A DNA stretch of 64,000 nucleotides, from the NCBI RefSeq assembly GCF_000420265.1, contig NZ_ATUP01000002.1:305030-369029 (forward strand). Direction: 5' to 3'. The translations under genes and the position numbers were made by a program. The notes below the pieces were generated by a model. It did not search any database. It was given only the letters and a program-made list of their open reading frames with translations, and was not told where the DNA came from. Source of the DNA: Oceanicaulis alexandrii DSM 11625. Lineage in GTDB: Bacteria > Pseudomonadota > Alphaproteobacteria > Caulobacterales > Maricaulaceae. Of the stretch, positions 45,025 to 53,673 are shown piece by piece. Position 1 is the stretch's first letter; each line of letters starts with the position of its first letter.

Positions 45025-46083
45025 ATGAGCTCAGCGCTGGTCCTTTCTATCGACGCCATGGGCGGCGATGATGCGCCGGAAATCGTCGTTGACGGCGTCG
45101 CGCATTTTCTCAAAGGCCGCAAGCGTGCGGTTCGGTTCATCCTTCATGGCGACGAAGCGCAAATAAAGCCCTTGCTCGCCCGGCATGAAGGCCTGGCCGA
45201 GGTGTGCGACATCCGCCATTCCGACACCGAAGTGGATATGTCCGCCAAACCGTCCGAAGCGGTTCGGCGCGCACGCGGCTCTTCCATGTGGAACGCCGTC
45301 CTGTCGGTGAAGGAGGGCGAGGCCCAGGTCGCAGTCTCAGCTGGAAACACTGGCGCGCTTATGGCGATCTCCAAGGTCATCCTGCGCATGAAAAAGGGCG
45401 TGCACCGTCCCGCCATCGCTGCAAGCTGGCCCGCGCCGCAAGGCTTTTCCACCGTGCTGGATGTGGGTGCGAACGTGGATTGTTCGCCGTCTCAACTCGT
45501 CGAATTCGCCGTTCTGGGCGAAGCGTTTCATCGTGCTGTTCACGGTGAGAAGAACCCGACAGTCGGCTTGCTCAATGTGGGCCAGGAAGAGCTCAAGGGT
45601 GATCAGACGATCCGCGATGCGGACGCCCTGATCCGCCAGGCCGAGCTCGATCTTGATTATCGCGGCTTCATCGAGGGCGATGATATTTCCGCCGGCACCA
45701 CCAATGTGGTCGTCACCGACGGCTTCACAGGCAATGTGGCGCTGAAGACCGCCGAGGGGACGGCGCGGCTTGTGGGCGGCTGGCTGCGCGAAGCGCTGAC
45801 CAGCTCTCTCATCGCCAAGATCGCCACCGGCCTGTTGAGCCTGGGCGCGTTAGGCCAGCTGCGCGCCAAGATGGATCCGCGCAACGTCAATGGCGGCGTG
45901 TTTCTGGGGCTGAACGGCGTTGTGGTGAAAAGTCATGGCGGCACGGACGCGCTCGGCTTCGCCACGTCCTTGCGCATTGCGCTGGAAATGGCGGACAGCC
46001 GGTTCCTGTCCGAGATCGAACGCAATCTTGAAAGACTGTCCGAGTTGCAAACGGATAATGTTTCCGAGGGGGAAACGGCTTGA
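45025..46083 (+). CDS. plsX: Phosphate acyltransferase PlsX
   Basis: 352 residues. Makes acyl-phosphate from acyl-ACP for glycerolipid synthesis. The opening [18 protein letters not shown], then [12 protein letters not shown] and [13 protein letters not shown], are diagnostic. I chose ATG 45025; a TTG two codons earlier is in frame. It overlaps fabH by 4 bases (TTGA). Confidence 0.96.
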   Translation: MSSALVLSIDAMGGDDAPEIVVDGVAHFLKGRKRAVRFILHGDEAQIKPLLARHEGLAEVCDIRHSDTEVDMSAKPSEAVRRARGSSMWNAVLSVKEGEAQVAVSAGNTGALMAISKVILRMKKGVHRPAIAASWPAPQGFSTVLDVGANVDCSPSQLVEFAVLGEAFHRAVHGEKNPTVGLLNVGQEELKGDQTIRDADALIRQAELDLDYRGFIEGDDISAGTTNVVVTDGFTGNVALKTAEGTARLVGGWLREALTSSLIAKIATGLLSLGALGQLRAKMDPRNVNGGVFLGLNGVVVKSHGGTDALGFATSLRIALEMADSRFLSEIERNLERLSELQTDNVSEGETA

Positions 46084-47048
46084 CCTATTCACGCATCGCC
46101 GGGATCGGTTCGTACCTGCCTGAGAAAGTCCTGACCAACAAGGGTATGGAAGCGATTGTCGAAACCAGCGACGAGTGGATTCGCGAGCGCACGGGAATCA
46201 ACAAGCGCCATATCGCCGGTGATGGCGAACGGACTTCTGACCTGGGCGAAGCCGCCGCACGCAGGGCGGTTGACCATGCCGGATTGGCTTTGGAGGATGT
46301 GGATCTGATCATCGTGGCCACGGCCACGCCCGATCTGACCTTTCCCGCCACCGCCACCATTATTCAGCACAAGCTCGGCGTGAAGAACGGCTTCGCCTTT
46401 GACGTTCACGCCGTCTGTTCGGGCTTCCTCTACGCGCTGGCGACGGCGGACAATTTCATTCGCACCGGCCAGGCAAAATGCGCTCTGGTCATCGGCGCCG
46501 AGACATTCTCGCGCATTCTCGACTGGACCGACCGCACCACGTGCGTCCTCTTCGGGGATGGCGCGGGCGCCATGGTTCTGACGGCCGAAGAGGGTGAGCC
46601 TGAAGAGTATAAGGGCGTTCTGAAAACCCATCTTCGTTCGGATGGCGAGTATTGCGACCTGCTTTACGTCGATGGCGGTCCCTCTGCGACAAAAACGGTC
46701 GGCCATTTGCGCATGCAGGGCAATCAGGTGTTCCGCCACGCCGTGACGAAAATCTCGGACGCCATGACCACCTTGTGCGCGCAGACCGGCGTCGACATTG
46801 CGGATATTGACTGGGTGGTGCCGCACCAGGCCAATCAGCGCATTCTGCTCGGCGTCGCGAAAAAGCTTGGGATTTCAGTGGAACAGGTGATCTCCACCGT
46901 CGCTGAACACGGCAACACCTCCGCTGCGTCCATCCCGCTCGCCTTTGACGCCGCGGTCAAGGATGGCCGCATCAAACGCGGCGATACGGTGCTGATGGAA
47001 GCGCTTGGCGGAGGCTTCACCTGGGGCGCCGCGTTAGTGCGTTATTAA
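46080..47048 (+). CDS. fabH: 3-oxoacyl-[ACP] synthase III
   Basis: 322 residues. Starts fatty acid chains from acetyl-CoA and malonyl-ACP. Catalytic Cys in [13 protein letters not shown] at about 113, His in [10 protein letters not shown] at about 249, and Asn in [12 protein letters not shown] at about 279. It starts at a TTG that overlaps the plsX stop; [15 protein letters not shown] follows directly, so no later start fits. Confidence 0.96.
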   Translation: MTYSRIAGIGSYLPEKVLTNKGMEAIVETSDEWIRERTGINKRHIAGDGERTSDLGEAAARRAVDHAGLALEDVDLIIVATATPDLTFPATATIIQHKLGVKNGFAFDVHAVCSGFLYALATADNFIRTGQAKCALVIGAETFSRILDWTDRTTCVLFGDGAGAMVLTAEEGEPEEYKGVLKTHLRSDGEYCDLLYVDGGPSATKTVGHLRMQGNQVFRHAVTKISDAMTTLCAQTGVDIADIDWVVPHQANQRILLGVAKKLGISVEQVISTVAEHGNTSAASIPLAFDAAVKDGRIKRGDTVLMEALGGGFTWGAALVRY

Positions 47049-47070
47049 GCGCGTTCATTGTGCGACCTAT

Positions 47071-47109
47071 GGTTAACGTTGACCAGTGAGCGGTTTGCGA
47101 CGTAACGTC
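47071..47109 (+). promoter_or_regulatory. ihfA upstream region: two palindromes and possible promoter
   Basis: GGTTAACGTTGACC (47071-47084) is palindromic at 12 of 14 positions, and GACGT-A-ACGTC (47099-47109) is a perfect 5-1-5 palindrome. They overlap a possible promoter, TTGACC (47079-47084), 17 bases, GTAACG (47102-47107), whose -10 is weak. The arrangement suggests regulated ihfA transcription independent of fabH. Confidence 0.35.
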
Positions 47110-47139
47110 TTCATCGCAGACATTAAAACGGGGGCCAAC

Positions 47140-47442
47140 ATGGGTTCGAAGACTGTCACGCGCGCAGATCTGTCAGATGCCGTCCATCGCGAAGTCGGCT
47201 TGTCCCGACACGAAAGCGCGGAGTTGGTGGAAGCCGTTCTCGACATGATCTCCGACAAGCTTGTGGGCGGAGAATCGGTCAAGCTGTCGTCCTTCGGGTC
47301 ATTCCTGTTGCGCGACAAGACCGGACGTGTCGGACGCAATCCGAAAACTGGCGAAGAAGTGCCGATCGAACCGCGCCGGGTTCTGGTCTTCAAACCCTCC
47401 CAGGTGCTCAAGGACCGGGTCGACGCCGCCCTGTCCAAATAG
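47140..47442 (+). CDS. ihfA: Integration host factor subunit alpha
   Basis: 100 residues from ATG 47140 ([13 protein letters not shown]), preceded by GGGGG at 47130-47134; an in-frame start at 47086 would add an unconserved stretch. DNA-bending protein of the HU/IHF family, with the beta-arm segment [19 protein letters not shown] and FGSFLLRDK. It needs a beta partner not in this window. The MerR gene begins 8 bases after it, as in many alphaproteobacteria. Confidence 0.95.
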   Translation: MGSKTVTRADLSDAVHREVGLSRHESAELVEAVLDMISDKLVGGESVKLSSFGSFLLRDKTGRVGRNPKTGEEVPIEPRRVLVFKPSQVLKDRVDAALSK

Positions 47443-47450
47443 GACACGCC

Positions 47451-47942
47451 ATGAGCGACAAATCGCCAGACGCTTACCGGACCATATCCGAAGCCGGGGA
47501 GGAGGCGGGGCTGCCCCCTCACGTCTTGCGATTTTGGGAGAGCAAGTTCGCCCAGCTCAAACCGGTCAAGCGTGCGGGTGGTCGGCGCATGTATCGCCGC
47601 CAGGACGTTCAGCTCCTCAAAGGCCTGCGCCGGCTGCTTTACGATGACGGATACACCATCAAGGGCGCGCAGAAGTATCTGCGCGAGCATGGCGTCGCGT
47701 CGGTCGCGGCCCTGGCGGACGCCAGCACGCCCAGCCCGGACCCTGCTCTGGATGTCAAAGCCTCACCGGCAGCTACAGAAGCTGCGGCCCCGTCGGATGA
47801 TAGGCCGGTGACGCTTCAAAGTGCGGAGCAGCCACACGCGACGCGTTTGTCTGGCGGTCAGATCGACTTGGCGCGAAGCGCGCTGTCACGTCTGGAGCAG
47901 GCGAGGGCGCGGCTCTCTGAAGTGCTTGAGAAGACGGCCTGA
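47451..47942 (+). CDS. MerR family transcriptional regulator
   Basis: 163 residues. The N-terminal winged helix spans about 9-80, with [21 protein letters not shown] then [20 protein letters not shown]. The C-terminal half is Ala/Pro-rich with a short final helix and has no obvious metal-binding cysteines. Its target is unknown. It is in the conserved ihfA-merR pair just ahead of tRNA-Pro. Confidence 0.92.
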   Translation: MSDKSPDAYRTISEAGEEAGLPPHVLRFWESKFAQLKPVKRAGGRRMYRRQDVQLLKGLRRLLYDDGYTIKGAQKYLREHGVASVAALADASTPSPDPALDVKASPAATEAAAPSDDRPVTLQSAEQPHATRLSGGQIDLARSALSRLEQARARLSEVLEKTA

Positions 47943-47995
47943 GCGCAGCGCCGCCACAAGGCTGCATCAGGTCTGCCACAGACCGCGCTGAATGG

Positions 47996-48024
47996 TTGCC
48001 TGTCCGCTTTTTGGCCCTTATACG
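47996..48024 (+). promoter_or_regulatory. Probable tRNA-Pro promoter (TTGCCT-N17-TATACG)
   Basis: -35 TTGCCT at 47996-48001 and -10 TATACG at 48019-48024, 17 bases apart, between merR and tRNA-Pro. A transcription start near 48031 would put the hairpin at 48032-48059 at the very 5' end of the precursor. Confidence 0.5.
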
Positions 48025-48031
48025 TCTCTCC

Positions 48032-48059
48032 TCTCCGAACGCCGGGACCTGTTCGGAGA
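48032..48059 (+). other. 9-bp hairpin in the 5' leader of tRNA-Pro
   Basis: TCTCCGAAC (48032-48040) and GTTCGGAGA (48051-48059) pair perfectly around a 10-base loop, ending 9 bases before the tRNA. It may shield the precursor 5' end, guide RNase P or RNase III processing, or be a DNA-level operator. It is unlikely to be the merR terminator given the promoter upstream, though this cannot be excluded. Confidence 0.5.
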
Positions 48060-48068
48060 CTGAAACGT

Positions 48069-48146
48069 CGGAACGTGGCGCAGCCCGGTTAGCGCACTGG
48101 TCTGGGGGACCAGGGGTCGCGAGTTCGAATCTCGCCGTTCCGACCA
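48069..48146 (+). tRNA. tRNA-Pro (anticodon GGG)
   Basis: Cloverleaf read by eye: acceptor CGGAACG (48069-48075) with CGTTCCG (48136-48142), anticodon stem CTGGT/ACCAG with loop CTGGGGG and anticodon GGG at 48104-48106, T-arm GCGAG-TTCGAAT-CTCGC. Discriminator A is at 48143 and CCA is encoded at 48144-48146. It reads proline codons CCC/CCU. Confidence 0.95.
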
Positions 48147-48207
48147 TTTCCCTTTCTGAACAAACTCATGGTAAGCCGACGCAGTCGTCTCGCGTTCGCG
48201 CAAGTTC

Positions 48208-48756
48208 ATGATGGGTTCGATGACTGATTATGATGAAATCCTGATCGCCTTGCGCCGGATTACGCGCGCGATTGATATTCACTCCAAACGCCTGGTGAAA
48301 AGCTCGGGGCTCACGGCACCGCAGCTCGTCGTCATCCAGGCCTTGCGCAAGGATGGCGAAATGGCCCCAAGCGCGATTGCGCGGGCTGTGTCGTTGAGCC
48401 AGGCGACGATCACGTCCATTCTCGACCGGTTGGAAAATCATGGATGGGTTGTTCGTCGCCGTAGCGAAAACGACCGCCGGGTCGTGATGGTGGGTCTCAC
48501 ATCAGCGGGGCTCGAAAAGGCCGACACTGCGCCGGAACTCCTGCAGGCAGGCTTTCTGCGCGCGTTCCGCCAGCTGCCCAGCTGGGAGCAGCATATGCTG
48601 ATCGCCTCTGTCCAGCGAGTGGCGGAGCTGATGGACGCTGAGGACATCGACGCCTCGCCGATCTTGCTGGCGGGCGAAATGAAGCAGTTGTACGAAATGG
48701 CGACGGACGCCGCCCAGGATCAGACCGAGTCGGCGACAGATTCTGATCCCGCGTGA
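48208..48756 (+). CDS. MarR family transcriptional regulator
   Basis: 182 residues from ATG 48208; the ATG at 48220 (MTDYDEIL) is equally plausible because neither has a clear ribosome site. The winged helix is at about 45-115: GLTAPQLVVIQAL, then the recognition helix VSLSQATITSILDRLENHGWVVRR and the wing RRVVMVGLTSAG. The C-terminal 45 residues form a low-complexity acidic tail. MarR proteins bind small phenolic or fatty ligands; the target is unknown. It converges on the acyl-CoA dehydrogenase pair across a two-way terminator. Confidence 0.92.
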   Translation: MMGSMTDYDEILIALRRITRAIDIHSKRLVKSSGLTAPQLVVIQALRKDGEMAPSAIARAVSLSQATITSILDRLENHGWVVRRRSENDRRVVMVGLTSAGLEKADTAPELLQAGFLRAFRQLPSWEQHMLIASVQRVAELMDAEDIDASPILLAGEMKQLYEMATDAAQDQTESATDSDPA

Positions 48757-48762
48757 ACAAAA

Positions 48763-48791
48763 AAGGCGGAGCCGCAAAACGGCCCCGCCTT
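48763..48791. terminator. Bidirectional terminator between marR and the acyl-CoA dehydrogenase gene
   Basis: AAGGCGG-A-GCCG (48763-48774) pairs with CGGC-C-CCGCCTT (48780-48791) around CAAAA, with one mismatch. An A-run precedes it, giving T-runs for minus-strand transcripts, and TTGATCT follows on the plus strand. It stands 6 bases after the marR stop. Confidence 0.75.
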
Positions 48792-48812
48792 GATCTGGAG
48801 ACAAGCGGCGTC

Positions 48813-49937
48813 CTAGTAGCCGCTCATCCGCGCCACTTCGCCAGCGTTAAAGGCGTCATCGCCCATGAATTCGCCAGCCGCTTGCGCACGCTTGTAGTAC
48901 AGGCCGATATCGTACTCGTCGGTCATGCCGACGCCGCCGTGCATCTGAATGCCTTCGGCGGCGGCGAGACGTGACACTTGCGTCGCCTTGGCCTTCGCCG
49001 CCACGCACCAGAGCGGCGCCTGGCTGGGCTGGGTGTCGAGCGTGGTGAGCGCCCGGCGCACCAGCGAACGCGTCAGTTCCAGCTCGCCCAGAAGATGGGC
49101 GGCGCGATGCTGCAGGCCCTGAAAGCTTGAGATCGGCACGCCGAACTGCTCGCGTTCAGAGATATAGGCGATGGTGTCATCAAACGCCTGTTCGGCGACG
49201 CCCAGGGATTCCGCCGCCTGGCAAGCCCGGCCGGCGTCCAGCAGACGACGATAAGCCGCGTCCGCATCTTCAGCGCCCGACAGATAGGCGTCACCATCAA
49301 GCTTCACGTCGTCAAAGTCGAAATCGGCAGGCACATGGCTGTCCAGTGTCCGGCGGTCGGTGCGGCTGACGCCGTTCGCTTTGGGATCCACCAGGAAAAA
49401 GCCAATCTGGTCGTCATCCGTACGGGCGACGACGATCAGCATATCCGCGCCGGCGCCTTCATTCACGAATCGCTTTTTGCCTGACAGAACAAAGCCGTTG
49501 CCGTCTTTCTTCGCGCGCGTCTCGATATGGTCGGGATTGTGCCGGGCGCGTTCGTCCAGTGCGATCGCAATGACGGTATCACCGGCGGCGATTTTGGGAA
49601 GCCAGCTTGATTTCTGCGCATCCGTGCCCGCCAGGTTAAAGGCGGTGGCCGCCAGAACCGACGTGGACAGGAAAGGCGATGAGGCGAGGGTGCGGCCCAT
49701 CTCCTCAAGCACCAGGCCTGCAGCGGCATAGCCCATATCCACGCCGCCATGGTCTTCGCTGACCAGAACGCCGCTCCAGCCCATTTCCGCAAAGGACGAC
49801 CACAGCTCTGCCGAGAAGCCGGTCGGGCTCCTCTCGTCACGCAAGGCGCGAAGGGCGGTCACGGGCGAGGATTCGCCAAGGAAAGCGCGCGCTGAATCGC
49901 GCAGCATCTGTTCGTCTTCGTTGAGAACAAAGCTCAT
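48813..49937 (-). CDS. Acyl-CoA dehydrogenase family protein (small partner)
   Basis: 374 residues of the acyl-CoA dehydrogenase fold: MSFVLNEDEQMLRDSARAFL at the start, GKKRFVNEGAGADMLIVVAR in the middle and IQMHGGVGMTDEYDIGLYYK near the end. The terminal EGTxEI motif carrying the usual catalytic Glu is missing. Such subunits occur as non-catalytic or half-site partners in heteromeric dehydrogenases. It follows the 392-residue partner by 30 bases on the same strand. Substrate unknown. Confidence 0.9.
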   Translation of the reverse strand: MSFVLNEDEQMLRDSARAFLGESSPVTALRALRDERSPTGFSAELWSSFAEMGWSGVLVSEDHGGVDMGYAAAGLVLEEMGRTLASSPFLSTSVLAATAFNLAGTDAQKSSWLPKIAAGDTVIAIALDERARHNPDHIETRAKKDGNGFVLSGKKRFVNEGAGADMLIVVARTDDDQIGFFLVDPKANGVSRTDRRTLDSHVPADFDFDDVKLDGDAYLSGAEDADAAYRRLLDAGRACQAAESLGVAEQAFDDTIAYISEREQFGVPISSFQGLQHRAAHLLGELELTRSLVRRALTTLDTQPSQAPLWCVAAKAKATQVSRLAAAEGIQMHGGVGMTDEYDIGLYYKRAQAAGEFMGDDAFNAGEVARMSGY

Positions 49938-49967
49938 CGATTAATTCCTTACTCTGAAAGACGCGGC

Positions 49968-51146
49968 TTACGCGCCCGGCAGGTTCAATACGCGCTTGGC
50001 GACGATGTTGAGGTTGATCTCGCTTGTGCCGCCCTCGATGGAGTTGGCGCGCGAGCGCAGCCAGGAGCGCGCCGGATCGCCATCGCTCTCTTTCTCGCCT
50101 TCCCAAAGCAGGCCGTCAGAGCCCAGAGCCGACATGTTCAGCTCATTGCGGCGCTTGTTCAGCTCGGTGCCCATATATTTGAGCAAGGACGCGCGTGCGC
50201 CCACGCCTTCGCCATGGTCGGCTTCTTCCTTGACCCGGCGCATGGTGGCTTCAAACGCCAGACCATCAATGGTCAGACGCGCCACATCGCCGCGCAGGAT
50301 CGGGTCAGACATTTTGCCGTCCGCCTCGACTTCACCGGACTGATGCGCCGCACTGACCGGGTTCAGTCCGCCAAAAGCGGCTTCAGACACGATGCCGGCG
50401 CGTTCGTGGCTGAGCAGGTATTTGGCGATCTCCCACCCCTGGCCGGCATCGCCGACGCGGTTCTCCACCAGAGCCTTGGCGTCATCAAAGAAGGTCTCGC
50501 AGAAGGGCGACTTGCCCGAGATCAGCTTGATCGGCTTGGTGGTCACGCCGGGCTGGTCCATGTCGATCAGAAGGAAGGAGATGCCGTTATATTTCGGCGC
50601 ATCCGCTTCGGTGCGAACCAAGGCGAAAATCCAGTCAGACTGGTCGGCGTATGAGGTCCAGACTTTCTGGCCGTTGACGGTGTAATGGTCGCCATCCAGC
50701 ACGCCCTTGGTCCGCAGGGAGACCAGATCAGAGCCCGCGCCCGGCTCTGAATAGCCCTGGCACCAGCGGATTTCACCGCGGGCGATCGGCGGCAGGAATT
50801 TCAGCTTTTGCTCGTGCGTGCCGTATTTCAGAAGCGCCGGGCCAAGCATCCAGATTCCGAAGCTGTCGAGCGGCGAACGGGCGTTGATCGCCTTCAATTC
50901 CTCTTTCAGCACGAAGGCTTCGTCCTTGCTCAGACCGCCGCCGCCATATTCGGTCGGCCAGGTCGGCACGGTCCAGCCGCGTTCGGCCATGCGCTCAAGC
51001 CAGAGTTTCTGATCATCGCTGGCGAAGGTCCAATTGCGGCCGCCCCAGCAGATGTCGGCTTCGGACCGGATCGGCTGGCGCATGCTCTCAGGACAGTTGG
51101 CCTGGAGCCAATCTTTTGTTTCCTTGCGGAAATTCTCAAGCGACAT
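49968..51146 (-). CDS. Acyl-CoA dehydrogenase family protein (large partner)
   Basis: 392 residues. Complete features: WCQGYSEPGAGSDLVSLRTK (FAD/substrate zone, about 128-147), FCETFFDDAKALVENRVGDA, and the catalytic-type Glu in NSIEGGTSEINLN near the C-terminus. In tandem with a partner that lacks this Glu, it fits alpha2beta2 dehydrogenases of the PimC/PimD or FadE-pair type that handle dicarboxylic, ring or side-chain CoA esters. That comparison is inference. GGGAGGAG lies just before its ATG. Confidence 0.92.
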   Translation of the reverse strand: MSLENFRKETKDWLQANCPESMRQPIRSEADICWGGRNWTFASDDQKLWLERMAERGWTVPTWPTEYGGGGLSKDEAFVLKEELKAINARSPLDSFGIWMLGPALLKYGTHEQKLKFLPPIARGEIRWCQGYSEPGAGSDLVSLRTKGVLDGDHYTVNGQKVWTSYADQSDWIFALVRTEADAPKYNGISFLLIDMDQPGVTTKPIKLISGKSPFCETFFDDAKALVENRVGDAGQGWEIAKYLLSHERAGIVSEAAFGGLNPVSAAHQSGEVEADGKMSDPILRGDVARLTIDGLAFEATMRRVKEEADHGEGVGARASLLKYMGTELNKRRNELNMSALGSDGLLWEGEKESDGDPARSWLRSRANSIEGGTSEINLNIVAKRVLNLPGA

Positions 51147-51204
51147 GATGCGCTCCTCCCTTGCGTTTGATAGAAAGGTAAGGCGCTAAGCAGTTTCTGG
51201 CCAG

Positions 51205-51306
51205 TCCTGATCGAACGCCTCATGCACTGACCATTCGCCGCACGGGCGCCTTGCCCCCGGCCGCCTGTCAGATATGTAGCTAGGCAGACGACTGGTTCGA
51301 TCAGGA
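51205..51306. repeat. 12-bp inverted repeat bracketing the ctaA promoter region
   Basis: TCCTGATCGAAC (51205-51216) and GTTCGATCAGGA (51295-51306) are exact reverse complements, 78 bases apart, in the 166-base gap between the divergent acyl-CoA dehydrogenase and ctaA genes. Between them lies a possible ctaA promoter, TTGCCC (51251-51256), 16 bases, TATGTA (51273-51278). The right arm reaches to 6 bases before the ctaA ATG and includes the AGGA ribosome site. A transcript from that promoter would lack the left arm, so a paired DNA operator is more likely than an RNA stem. Confidence 0.5.
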
Positions 51307-51312
51307 TCTGAC

Positions 51313-52389
51313 ATGACTGCGCACGCTCTGCCCAAGCCTTTCACCGCCGCCGACACGCATCGCGGCATGTTCTGGTGGCTTGTGGTGGTGGGGCTGTTTG
51401 TTTGCGCCATGATCGTTGTGGGCGGGGCGACTCGTCTGACAGATTCGGGCCTGTCGATCACGGAATGGCGACCGGTCACCGGCGCGCTGCCGCCGCTGAC
51501 GGAAGCAGGCTGGGAATCCGAACTCGAAAAATATCGCCAGATCCCCGAATACCAGGAACAGAACCGCGGCATGAGCATGGCCGAGTTTCAGTTCATCTAC
51601 TGGTGGGAGTGGGGGCATCGCCAGCTGGGGCGAACGCTGGGTCTCGTTTATTTCGCACCCTTCGTGTTCTTTCTGGCGACCCGTCAGGCGCCGCGCCGTC
51701 TGTTGCCGCGCCTCTGGGTGCTGTTCGGCCTGGGCGGGCTTCAGGGGGCTATCGGCTGGTGGATGGTGTCCTCTGGGCTGGTGGACCGGCTTGACGTCAG
51801 CCAGTACCGGCTGGCGACCCATCTGAGCATGGCCTTCGTCATTCTGGGGCTGACGCTCTGGACCGCACTGGAGTTGCGATACGGCCAGGCGCAAGCGCTG
51901 ACCCGATCCCGGCTGTTTCGTTGGTCCTGGGTGTTCTGGGCCGCAGTGCTGGTGCAGATCGCGCTCGGCGCCTTCGTCGCGGGGCTCGATGCGGGCCGGA
52001 TCTTCAACACCTGGCCAGGCTTTCAGGGCCAACTGATCCCCGACGATTATCTCAGCGGCATGCCGTTCTGGCAGGCGATTTTTGAAAGCCGTCCGGCTGT
52101 GCAATTCCAGCATCGCTGGTTTGCTTATATCTTGCTGGCGGGCGGGTTATGGCTGTGCTGGACAGTGATCAAAAGCCCGGCGCCTGAACTCAAGCGCATG
52201 GGGCATGTCGTGGCCGCAGCCCTGATCGTTCAGGTGGTTCTGGGCATCGTCACCCTGATCCATGTCGCGCCGCTCTCGCTGTCGCTGATGCACCAGGCGG
52301 GCGCGATCATCCTGTTCCTCGCCAGCGGCGGGCTGGCCTGGACGGCGGCGCGGGGTGCGGTTCCGGTAGAGTCCGAAGCGACGCGCTAG
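51313..52389 (+). CDS. ctaA: Heme A synthase (COX15/CtaA family)
   Basis: 358 residues, eight membrane helices. Oxidises heme O to heme A for cytochrome oxidase. Conserved WRPVTGALPPL follows helix 1; heme-ligating histidines are expected in YWWEWGHRQLGRTLG, YRLATHLSMAF, FQHRWFAY and LMHQAGAI. The LTDSGLSITEW and the long loop after it mark the proteobacterial type. Its end overlaps the converging lipoprotein gene by 4 bases. Confidence 0.95.
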   Translation: MTAHALPKPFTAADTHRGMFWWLVVVGLFVCAMIVVGGATRLTDSGLSITEWRPVTGALPPLTEAGWESELEKYRQIPEYQEQNRGMSMAEFQFIYWWEWGHRQLGRTLGLVYFAPFVFFLATRQAPRRLLPRLWVLFGLGGLQGAIGWWMVSSGLVDRLDVSQYRLATHLSMAFVILGLTLWTALELRYGQAQALTRSRLFRWSWVFWAAVLVQIALGAFVAGLDAGRIFNTWPGFQGQLIPDDYLSGMPFWQAIFESRPAVQFQHRWFAYILLAGGLWLCWTVIKSPAPELKRMGHVVAAALIVQVVLGIVTLIHVAPLSLSLMHQAGAIILFLASGGLAWTAARGAVPVESEATR

Positions 52390-53411
52390 GCGTCCTCAGG
52401 GTTCACCACAGTCCGTGACAGAACCTCGCGAGCGACCAGCTTGATCTGCGAATCCGCCGCGTCATAAGTCGCCAGGATGCCGCTCGAAAACGCCATGCCG
52501 CCATAATTGTTTTCGGTGATCGCGAGCGCTGTGGGCCTGACAAAGGCCGGCGCGCTGAAGCCGTCTTCAAACTGCACGTCTGTGATCAGATCCAGCGTGC
52601 GGGCGTCATAGACCGACACAAGACCGGTCTGTGATGAAGCGATCAGGGCGACAGGGCGTCCCAGCAATTCAGTATAAGCCACATCCGACACCGAGAGGCC
52701 GGAGGCGAAGGCGGATTGTTCACCGCTGGGAGACACGCGCGAGAGCCCGGCGGTCGGTCCGGCGACCAGAATGTCCTCGTTGGCCGCTGCACAAGATCGG
52801 GCCGGGAAGGGCAGGGCTCGGGCGTCTCGGCTTTCAAGGGTCAGCCCCTCGCCGCCAGCATCCCGAATACGCACGAGCTGCGCGGACGCGTCTTCGCCCA
52901 ACAGCGCCAGCTCCACATAGCCGATGCCCTGATCATAAAGACAGACGCCAGCAGCAGGTGAGAGCGTCGCTTCGGTCTCAAGCGGCAACTCGATCACTTC
53001 ACGGGTTTCACGCACGACGACAAAGCTGCGCAACACACCCAGATCATCGACGCCGAACAGCATCGGAAAGGTCTCGCCGCGTAACGCAAAGTCAGGCACG
53101 CCCGCCAGGCCGCGCAGTTCCGGACCGCCAGCGCTGATCAGCACCTGGCCGTCAACATTGAAGATGTCAAAGCCGCCGCCTGTCAGCGACGCCGCCAGCA
53201 AGCCCGTCCAGGGCGCATCCGCATTGGGAAGAAACAGGAGCGATTCAGCACGGCCAGCGGAGTCAAAAGCGCCGGTGACCATGGCGCTGCGCGTTTGCTG
53301 AGAAGGGGCGACGCCATCACCTTCCGGGTCCGGCGCTTCACATCCCGCCATCCAGAACAGTCCGCCGGCGAGAGCTGCGGTAAGGAGTAGGCGGGAGCGG
53401 CGTACGGTCAT
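52386..53411 (-). CDS. Lipoprotein of unknown function, probable beta-propeller (phytase-like)
   Basis: 341 residues. Lipoprotein signal with lipobox WMAGC at about 20-24. The mature protein has repeating short beta-rich units such as GLSVSDVAYTELLGRPVALIASSQTGLVSVYD and NGG/DG turns, which suggest a propeller resembling beta-propeller phytases, but phytase metal sites could not be confirmed. It is mainly acidic and should sit on a membrane facing the periplasm. Divergent from rplM across 262 bases. Confidence 0.7.
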   Translation of the reverse strand: MTVRRSRLLLTAALAGGLFWMAGCEAPDPEGDGVAPSQQTRSAMVTGAFDSAGRAESLLFLPNADAPWTGLLAASLTGGGFDIFNVDGQVLISAGGPELRGLAGVPDFALRGETFPMLFGVDDLGVLRSFVVVRETREVIELPLETEATLSPAAGVCLYDQGIGYVELALLGEDASAQLVRIRDAGGEGLTLESRDARALPFPARSCAAANEDILVAGPTAGLSRVSPSGEQSAFASGLSVSDVAYTELLGRPVALIASSQTGLVSVYDARTLDLITDVQFEDGFSAPAFVRPTALAITENNYGGMAFSSGILATYDAADSQIKLVAREVLSRTVVNPEDA

Positions 53412-53584
53412 GATCGGCCTCTGCGATGAACAGGCGAAATTGTGTGTGAGCGCACACTATATTCAATCCTGGACGCCGTCACATGACGCGTGCAGCCTGT
53501 CAGAAGTTCGTGAGGACCAAATGATGAGGTAGCCCAATACCGTATTCGTAAGTGTCTGAAATACAGCGAACTTCACAACAGGTG

Positions 53585-53613
53585 TTGACGCGACTGTTTG
53601 GCCCGCGTAGAAG
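53585..53613 (+). promoter_or_regulatory. Candidate rplM-rpsI promoter (TTGACG-N17-TAGAAG)
   Basis: -35 TTGACG at 53585-53590 and a weaker -10 TAGAAG at 53608-53613. A start near 53620 leaves a leader of about 54 bases before the rplM ATG. The rest of the 262-base gap has small palindromes (AATAC-C-GTATT at 53536-53546 and a GTGTG/CACAC repeat near 53445) and no gene; no known ribosomal leader motif was recognised. Confidence 0.4.
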
Positions 53614-53673
53614 CCGCTCACCTTCGTGACGGGGATGGGCCCTGTCATGGCGAACGGACACCAAGGCAGAGCG

